64,000 nucleotides of DNA from Frigididesulfovibrio sp031553235. GTDB lineage: Bacteria > Desulfobacterota > Desulfovibrionia > Desulfovibrionales > Desulfovibrionaceae. The stretch is from assembly GCA_031553235.1 (NCBI GenBank), contig JAVBLS010000018.1:52616-116615 (forward strand), read 5' to 3'. Under the pieces are notes generated by a model. It saw nothing but the letters and a program-made list of their open reading frames with translations, was not told the DNA's origin and did not search any database. The position numbers and the translations under genes are program-made. This document shows, in pieces, positions 59,242 to 64,000 of the stretch (position 1 is its first letter; every line of letters begins with the position of its first letter).

Positions 59242-60058
59242 GTCCATTCTCACCGTCGGGGTCGTGGCCCTGTATTCCACGGCGACCCTGGCGGCTTTTC
59301 TCGGCACGTTGTCGGCACGCCGACAGATGAAGATGGCGGCCAACTGGCTGACCCTGGCCGGCTTTGCCCTGCACACGGTCCTCAGCCTGGTGTCGCCCAT
59401 CGGCAAAAGCTATGAAGAACTGACGGCCGGTTACTTTGTCCAGCTTTTCGCCTGGTGCGTCATTCTGGCCTATCTTTTCGCTTGGCGGGTGCTGCGCCTG
59501 CCCTTTCTCTCGATCACGGCCGCGCCTCTGGCCCTGTTGCTTTTCTTCCTGTCCGCAGGTCTGGGCAACGTGCGCGACGTGCTGCCGCCGCATCTGGCCG
59601 GGCTGTTCATCTGGCTGCACCTGACCTCGCTGTTCCTGAGCATGGGGCTCATGGCCATGGCCTTCGGAGCAGGAATCTTCTTTCTCTACGTGGAAAGCAA
59701 GCTTAAGGGCAAAGCGCCGCTTGGGGTGATCAGCCGCGACATGCCCGCCCTGTCCACCTGCGACAAGGTCAACCGGGTGGCCGTAACCGTGGGCTTTCCG
59801 CTGTTCACCCTGGGCATCATGGCCGGCTTTATCTGGTCGCCCCTGTTCTTCTCCGCGGTGGAAAGCCCCAAGGTCATTTCTTCGCTGCTGCTCTGGTTCC
59901 TCTACGCCTTTCTATTCCACCAACGCCTGGCCCTGGGCCGGCAGGGGCGCAAAACCGCCGTGCTGGCCGTGCTGCTCTTTTCTCTGGCCGCCCTGTTCTT
60001 CGGCTTTGATTTTCTGCTGTTCCCGCATCACGGACAAACCCTGCAAGCCGCGCCATGA
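59231..60058 (+). CDS. HemX/CcsA-type cytochrome c assembly membrane protein
   Basis: 275 residues with about eight transmembrane helices and conserved histidines and Trp residues (HTVLSLVSPIGKSYEELTAGYFVQLFAWCVILAYLF, WLHLTSLFLSMGLMAMAFGAGIFFLYVESKLK). HemX-type members next to hemA are thought to tune HemA level in Bacillus; CcsA-type members export heme. Both are possible. It overlaps the Met8-like gene by 11 bases and hemA by four. Confidence 0.83.
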   Translation: MSVESILTVGVVALYSTATLAAFLGTLSARRQMKMAANWLTLAGFALHTVLSLVSPIGKSYEELTAGYFVQLFAWCVILAYLFAWRVLRLPFLSITAAPLALLLFFLSAGLGNVRDVLPPHLAGLFIWLHLTSLFLSMGLMAMAFGAGIFFLYVESKLKGKAPLGVISRDMPALSTCDKVNRVAVTVGFPLFTLGIMAGFIWSPLFFSAVESPKVISSLLLWFLYAFLFHQRLALGRQGRKTAVLAVLLFSLAALFFGFDFLLFPHHGQTLQAAP

Positions 60059-61407
60059 ACAAAGAAATTCGTCTGGTGGGGCTGAACTACAAAACCGCCC
60101 CGGTAGAAGTGCGCGAGCGCTTTGCCCTGACCGACCCCGAAGTGTTGGCGCGTGGTGTTGTGCCCATTGACGCAACCGTGCGCGAGTACCTGATTCTCTC
60201 CACCTGCAACCGGGTGGAAATCGCCGCCGTGACCCAGGGGGCGCAGGCCGAGGAAAAGTTGCTGGGACACTGGGCTTCCGCCAGGGGCCGCACAGTTGAG
60301 GAACTGCGCCCCTACGTATACCGCCGCGAAGGCGCAGAGGCCGTGCGCCACCTCTTTACCGTGGCAGCCAGCCTTGATTCCATGGTTCTGGGCGAACCGC
60401 AGATTCTCGGCCAGCTCAAGGACGCCTACCGTACCTCCTTGGAAAAGCACAACGCCAAGGTCATCCTCAACCGCCTGCTGCACAAAGCCTTTTCCACGGC
60501 CAAGCGGGTGCGCACCGAAACGGCCGTGGCCTCCAGCGCCGTGTCCATCAGCTACGCGGCCGTGGAACTTGCCAAGCGTATCTTTGAGGATTTCTCCCAG
60601 GTCAAGGGCATGCTGATCGGCGCCGGCGAAATGGCCGAACTGGCCGCCGCCCACCTGGTCAACGCGGGCATCTCGTCCATCCGGGTGGCCAACCGCACCC
60701 ACGAACGCGCCGTGCAACTGGCCGCCCGCTTCCATGGCGAAGCCGCGCCCTTTGACCTGCTGTTCGAGCATCTGGCCGAAGTGGACATCGTGATCAGCTC
60801 CACGGGTGCGCACGAGCCGATCATCCGGGCCACGGACATGCGCAAGGTGCTCAAGGCGCGCAAAAATCGGCCCATGTTCTTCATCGACATCGCCGTGCCC
60901 CGCGACATCGATCCGGCCGTGAACACCCTGGACAATATCTACCTCTACGACATCGACGATTTGAAAGAGGTGGTTGAGGAAAACCAGGGCCGCCGGCGCG
61001 ATGAGGCGGAGAAAGCCGCAATCATTGTGGCCGAAGAGACCGACCTTTTCTGTCGTTGGCTGAAGTCGCTGGAACTGCAGCCCACTCTGGTGGACATCGT
61101 CCGTCGCGGCGAAGCCGTGGCCAAGGAAGAGCTGGAGCGCACCCTGCCCAGGCTCGGGCCGTTGCCCCCGGAGGCCCGGGCCGCCCTGGAGGCCATGCTG
61201 GGCGCCGTGGTCAAAAAAATGAACCACGAGCCGATCACCTTCCTCAAAGACCATTTCGGCCGAGGCGAAACCGACGTGCTCTACATCAGTCTGGCCCGGC
61301 GCATGTTCAATCTGGATGCCGAAACCCAGCCGGACGACGCCCATTTCGGCCGGCTCTGCCCCGGTTTCGGCAACTGTCCCCGAGGCAAAGACGACCCGCG
61401 CCGCTAG
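60055..61407 (+). CDS. hemA: Glutamyl-tRNA reductase
   Basis: 450 residues; NADPH-dependent reduction of glutamyl-tRNA to glutamate semialdehyde, the first step of tetrapyrrole synthesis. Catalytic Cys in I-L-S-T-C-N-R-V-E-I, then SLDSMVLGEPQILGQLKDAY, the NADPH motif GAGEMAELAAAHL and the family C-terminal dimerisation domain. The last residues GFGNCPRGKDDPRR are followed after the stop by a diverged in-frame copy of the same DNA (61413-61437). It overlaps hemX by four bases. Confidence 0.96.
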   Translation: MNKEIRLVGLNYKTAPVEVRERFALTDPEVLARGVVPIDATVREYLILSTCNRVEIAAVTQGAQAEEKLLGHWASARGRTVEELRPYVYRREGAEAVRHLFTVAASLDSMVLGEPQILGQLKDAYRTSLEKHNAKVILNRLLHKAFSTAKRVRTETAVASSAVSISYAAVELAKRIFEDFSQVKGMLIGAGEMAELAAAHLVNAGISSIRVANRTHERAVQLAARFHGEAAPFDLLFEHLAEVDIVISSTGAHEPIIRATDMRKVLKARKNRPMFFIDIAVPRDIDPAVNTLDNIYLYDIDDLKEVVEENQGRRRDEAEKAAIIVAEETDLFCRWLKSLELQPTLVDIVRRGEAVAKEELERTLPRLGPLPPEARAALEAMLGAVVKKMNHEPITFLKDHFGRGETDVLYISLARRMFNLDAETQPDDAHFGRLCPGFGNCPRGKDDPRR

Positions 61408-61437
61408 GGTCGCTGTCCCCGAAACAAGGACGACCCG
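61374..61437 (+). repeat. Imperfect direct repeat at the hemA stop
   Basis: 61374-61398 and 61413-61437 agree at 22 of 25 positions and are 39 bases (13 codons) apart, with the hemA stop between them. The second copy lies in the gap before the 61463 gene. Confidence 0.7.
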
Positions 61438-61462
61438 GCCTGCCACGGCCGACGAGGCCGCC

Positions 61463-61798
61463 ATGCGCACCTACACCATCGATCAGTTGAACGAAAAAGA
61501 AGTTCAGGCCCTGGCCGCCCGCCTGGACGAAATGGAGATGCAGGCCGGTCTCGAAGGCATCTATTGGCTGCCCGTGCCCAAAAAACTGCTCACCCCCATC
61601 CAAGAAGAACATGAACCCCAGTGCGGCCCCTACTGCCTGGCCCTGGAGACCGAAGAAAACGCCGTACACATGGAGCTCCTGGTGCGCGGCCGGGGTCGCA
61701 TTCGTTGCGAATGCCTGTCTTTTGCCTCACCGCCCCTGCGCGACCGGATGATCGCCTACCTGGAAAACCTGCTCACGGAGCTGGGCGTCGTCTTCTAG
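61463..61798 (+). CDS. Conserved hypothetical protein (111 aa)
   Basis: A small acidic protein (MRTYTIDQLNEKEVQALAARLDEMEMQAGLEGIYWLPVPKKLL) with Cys residues in CGPYC and CEC, possibly metal-binding. No family is recognised. GAGG lies about 6 bases before the ATG at 61463. The TAG stop is the first part of the dispersed repeat CTAGAACAATTTCA, so the original C-terminus may have been cut by insertion of the repeat. Confidence 0.7.
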   Translation: MRTYTIDQLNEKEVQALAARLDEMEMQAGLEGIYWLPVPKKLLTPIQEEHEPQCGPYCLALETEENAVHMELLVRGRGRIRCECLSFASPPLRDRMIAYLENLLTELGVVF

Positions 61799-61861
61799 AA
61801 CAATTTCACTTTGAAATTGTCCATGAAAGCATATTGCCGACAGACTTCCGAACAAGCCCGC
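61796..61861. repeat. Dispersed palindromic repeat, copy at the start of tilS
   Basis: TAGAA, then CAATTTCA-CTT-TGAAATTG (61801-61819), TCC, and ATGAAAGCATATTGCCGACA continuing to GACTTCCGAACAAGCCCGC (61843-61861). The last 19 bases equal the reverse complement of 52549-52567, and the first part matches the copy at 48476-48530. Confidence 0.75.
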
Positions 61862-62851
61862 CTGCAGGATCTCCCCCCGGCCCAGGCCCGGCTTTGCCTG
61901 AAAGTGCGTGACGCGCTGCGTCCGCACCTTGTCTCTTCTGCCCCGCCTGTTCTGAACATCGCCTTTTCCGGCGGCGCGGACTCCACCGCCCTCTTGCGCA
62001 TCCTGGATCTTCTCGTCCCCTCTTTGCGCCTTTGCCTGCATGCCGTGCACCTGGATCACGGCCTGCGCCCGGAATCGGCCGCTGAAACCGAGTACTGCGC
62101 CCGCGTTTGCGCCGGTCTGGGTGTGCCGTTCCATTCCCGGCGGGTGGAGGTGGGGGGCTTGCATAAGAAGCCGGCCACCGGCCTGGAAGAATTAGGCCGT
62201 GCGGCCCGCTACGCCTTTTATGCGGAAATGCGCGCCCGCACCGGCGCCTGCCTGACCCTGCTCGGCCATCAGCTCAACGACCTGGCCGAAGACATTCTGA
62301 TGCGCCTGATCCGGGGCGCCGGTTGGCCCGCCCTAGGCGGCATGGCCGAACACGACCCGGAGCGCGCCCTGCTGCGCCCCCTTCTGGGCGTCCCCCGCGC
62401 GGAACTGCCGGCGTTTCTGATAGTCGTCGGTCAGGACTTTCTGGACGACCCCTCCAACAGCGACCCGCGCTTTTTCCGTAACCGGGTGCGCCACAGCCTG
62501 CTGCGGCAGATCCTGGAAGAAAACCCGGCTTTTCTGGAACAGGCCGCACAGATGCGCGAACTGGCAGCCCTGGATACCGAACTTTTCCGCTCTCTGTTGC
62601 CGGAATCGGCTGAAAGCCTGTCCCGCACCCTCCTGGACGGCCTGCCCAAAGCCCTGCGCCTGCGCCTGTATAAAAACTGTCTGGATGTGCTTGGCCCGGG
62701 CCAGACTCTGGCATCTTCCCTGCTCCGCCTGGACAAGCTCTTTGTCGGGCGCAAAACCGGCGCGGTCATTCAGTTCCCCGGCAACAAAACTGCTTCCGTG
62801 ACCCGGCAGGGAATCACTTTTTGCCTGGGGAAAACGCAACATTACATGTAA
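61823..62851 (+). CDS. tilS: tRNA(Ile)-lysidine synthase
   Basis: 342 residues from the ATG at 61823. TilS makes lysidine at C34 of tRNA-Ile (CAU). The PP-loop SGGADSTALL is at about residues 49-58; CAVHLDHGLRPES-type LHAVHLDHGLRPES and GHQLNDLAEDILMRLIRG are also typical. The native start of the family is near LQDLPPAQARLCLKV; the 13 residues before it, MKAYCRQTSEQAR, are encoded by the dispersed repeat. No ribosome-binding site is visible, and the true start is uncertain. The C-terminal part is shorter than in the long TilS forms. Confidence 0.85.
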   Translation: MKAYCRQTSEQARLQDLPPAQARLCLKVRDALRPHLVSSAPPVLNIAFSGGADSTALLRILDLLVPSLRLCLHAVHLDHGLRPESAAETEYCARVCAGLGVPFHSRRVEVGGLHKKPATGLEELGRAARYAFYAEMRARTGACLTLLGHQLNDLAEDILMRLIRGAGWPALGGMAEHDPERALLRPLLGVPRAELPAFLIVVGQDFLDDPSNSDPRFFRNRVRHSLLRQILEENPAFLEQAAQMRELAALDTELFRSLLPESAESLSRTLLDGLPKALRLRLYKNCLDVLGPGQTLASSLLRLDKLFVGRKTGAVIQFPGNKTASVTRQGITFCLGKTQHYM

Positions 62852-62891
62852 AATCTGTCGCAGACCGGCTCTCACTTGAAAAGCACCGGCC

Positions 62892-63809
62892 CTATGACTG
62901 CGGGAGGTTAAGGCCCACATCGCGCGACTTGCGGTTGACTATTTCGGTGCCGATGCCGGCATCGGTAAAGAGTTCGAGCAGGATGCAGTTTTCGACCCGG
63001 CCGTCGATGATCATGGCCTTGTCCACGCCTTCTTCCAGGGCTTCAAGGCAGCATTTAACCTTGGGAATCATGCCGCCCTGGAGCGTGCCGTCGGAAAAGA
63101 GCTCCCAGGTGTCGTCCATGCGGATGGAGCGGATCAGTTCCTTTTCTTTATTAAGCACGCCGGGCACGTCGGTAAGCAGGAGCAGGCGCCTGGCCTTGAG
63201 CGCCCCGGCCACGGCCCCGGCCACGGAATCGGCGTTGATGTTGTAGGTGGCGCCTTGGTCGTCCACGCCGGTAGGCGCGATGACCGGGATAAAATCCTGT
63301 CGGCTCAGGGCGTCGATGAGGTCGGTGTTCACGAACACAACCTCGCCCACGCGGCCGAGATCGATGATCTCCGGGGCGCGTGAGTCGGTCTCGCGAATCA
63401 TTTCCATCTTGCGGGCCTTGATCAGGCCCCCGTCCTTGCCTGAAAGGCCCACGGCCCCGGCCCCGGCCATGTTCAGGCAGGTGACGATCTCTTGGTTGAC
63501 CTTGCCCACCAGAACCATTTCGACCACATCCATGGTGGCTTCGTCGGTGACGCGCAGACCTTCGCGAAAGGTGGATTCGATGTGCAGTTGCTCGAGCATG
63601 CTGCCGATCTGCGGGCCGCCGCCGTGGACGATGACCGGACGAATGCCCACGTACTTGAGTAGGGCCACGTTCAAGGCGAAAGAGCGCTTGAGCGCGGCGT
63701 CCTTCATGGCGTGGCCGCCGTATTTGACCACCACGGTCTCGCCCCGGAAGCGCCGAATGTAGGGCAAGCATTCGATGAGCATCCGGGCATGCACTTTATA
63801 GATATCCAT
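62892..63809 (-). CDS. argB: Acetylglutamate kinase
   Basis: 305 residues; ATP-dependent phosphorylation of N-acetylglutamate in arginine synthesis. VVKYGGHAMKD, VHGGGPQIGSMLEQL, GLRVTDEATMDVVEMVLVGKVNQEIV, the NADSVAGA(V) segment and the C-terminal R-x-x-N-C-I-L-L-E-L-F-T-D motif are present; the long N-terminal helix hints at arginine sensitivity. The ATG at 63809 has AGGAGA upstream; the frame extends 15 codons further without one. Confidence 0.95.
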   Translation of the reverse strand: MDIYKVHARMLIECLPYIRRFRGETVVVKYGGHAMKDAALKRSFALNVALLKYVGIRPVIVHGGGPQIGSMLEQLHIESTFREGLRVTDEATMDVVEMVLVGKVNQEIVTCLNMAGAGAVGLSGKDGGLIKARKMEMIRETDSRAPEIIDLGRVGEVVFVNTDLIDALSRQDFIPVIAPTGVDDQGATYNINADSVAGAVAGALKARRLLLLTDVPGVLNKEKELIRSIRMDDTWELFSDGTLQGGMIPKVKCCLEALEEGVDKAMIIDGRVENCILLELFTDAGIGTEIVNRKSRDVGLNLPQS

Positions 63810-63859
63810 TCTTCCATCTCCTGGTTGCGGCTCACGCGGAAAGTTCAGCTGCAAATGTC

Positions 63860-63871
63860 AATCTGCTCTAG
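63860..63871. repeat. Dispersed repeat, terminal remnant next to the IS
   Basis: ATCTGCTCTAG, the CTGCTCTAG end variant also seen near 51610, directly abutting the insertion sequence end. Confidence 0.4.
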
Positions 63872-64000
63872 GGTCTGTTAACACTATTTAATCGCCAGTA
63901 CGATGAGAGCAAAAATCACAAAGGCAAGATACATGCGCGCCAGCTTGTCAAATCGAGTAAAAACACGGCGAAACCCTTTCAATTTACGGAAAAGCCGTTC
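63871..64000 (-). mobile_element. IS5-family insertion sequence, right-hand end of window
   Basis: An element end beginning GGGTCTGTTAACAC follows CTAG (63868-63871), a target used by IS5-type elements. Inside it, on the minus strand, is the 3' end of a transposase. The other end lies beyond the window. Confidence 0.7.
63884..64000 (-). CDS. IS5-type transposase, C-terminal fragment
   Basis: Partial, 5' end off window: 38 residues, starting E-R-L-F-R-K-L-K and including the F-T-R-F-D-K-L-A-R segment, which is typical of the last part of IS5/IS427-group DDE transposases. The stop is at 63884-63886, about 13 bases from the element end. Confidence 0.8.
   Translation of the reverse strand, partial: ERLFRKLKGFRRVFTRFDKLARMYLAFVIFALIVLAIK

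Noticed and set aside
5736..61861. CRISPR array
   Set aside because: Repeat copies are kilobases apart, unequal in length and palindromic, with no regular spacers.

Overview
The window looks like the chromosome of a GC-rich sulfate- or sulfite-respiring deltaproteobacterium of the Desulfovibrionaceae (Desulfovibrio/Bilophila type). This rests on gene content and order (ispE, tRNA-Gln, prs, rplY and pth in a row; a SahR regulator fused to a methyltransferase next to ahcY; rpoN, hpf, ptsN and rapZ followed by mannose-type PTS genes; a Met8-like gene, hemX-like gene and hemA in a row) and on protein style. No rRNA, CRISPR array or prophage is visible. The species cannot be fixed from the sequence alone.

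Layout. 1-7458 (mostly + strand): end of hslV, ispE, tRNA-Gln, prs, rplY, pth, a radical SAM gene, a CarD-family gene and rho. 7655-17232 (all - strand) is an accessory block read as a taurine-respiration cluster: taurine:pyruvate aminotransferase (tpa), a PAS/sigma-54 activator, a short-chain dehydrogenase with an APC permease, and a glycyl-radical isethionate sulfite-lyase with its activase (islA, islB). The proposed route is taurine + pyruvate to alanine + sulfoacetaldehyde, then isethionate, then acetaldehyde + sulfite; the sulfite would be reduced by enzymes encoded elsewhere. Three transcription units carry a sigma-54-like -24/-12 element, and upstream of each lies a pair of sites of the form WGCA-N4-TGCA, so the block looks like one regulon run by its own activator.

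17912-30212: mixed housekeeping genes, including sahR-ahcY, a menA-like prenyltransferase, an OB/HD nuclease-like gene with tmk, a LUD-domain gene, a DUF2325 gene with a strong palindromic operator, and serS. 30449-37893 (+): two unknown genes, then rpoN-hpf-ptsN-rapZ and mannose-type PTS IIA, IIB and IIC (IIC broken by a one-base frameshift in a T7 run), then a diguanylate cyclase. 38021-49264 (-): rlmD, bamD, trxB, trxA, tsaD, fbp, a lipoprotein, a TPR protein, ftsB, pgsA, an Mrp ATPase and pcm. 49440-63809: a CBS protein, a LytM peptidase, mntP, an ACT protein, ricT-metG, a glycosyltransferase, a secreted phosphatase, a Met8-like gene with hemX-like gene and hemA, tilS and argB. The last 0.13 kb is the end of an IS5-like insertion sequence.

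A dispersed palindromic repeat (core CAATTTCA-NNN-TGAAATTG, ends CTAGAGCAA) recurs in intergenic regions. In three places it supplies the TAG stop codon of the neighbouring gene, and at tilS it appears to supply the start codon and the first 13 codons.
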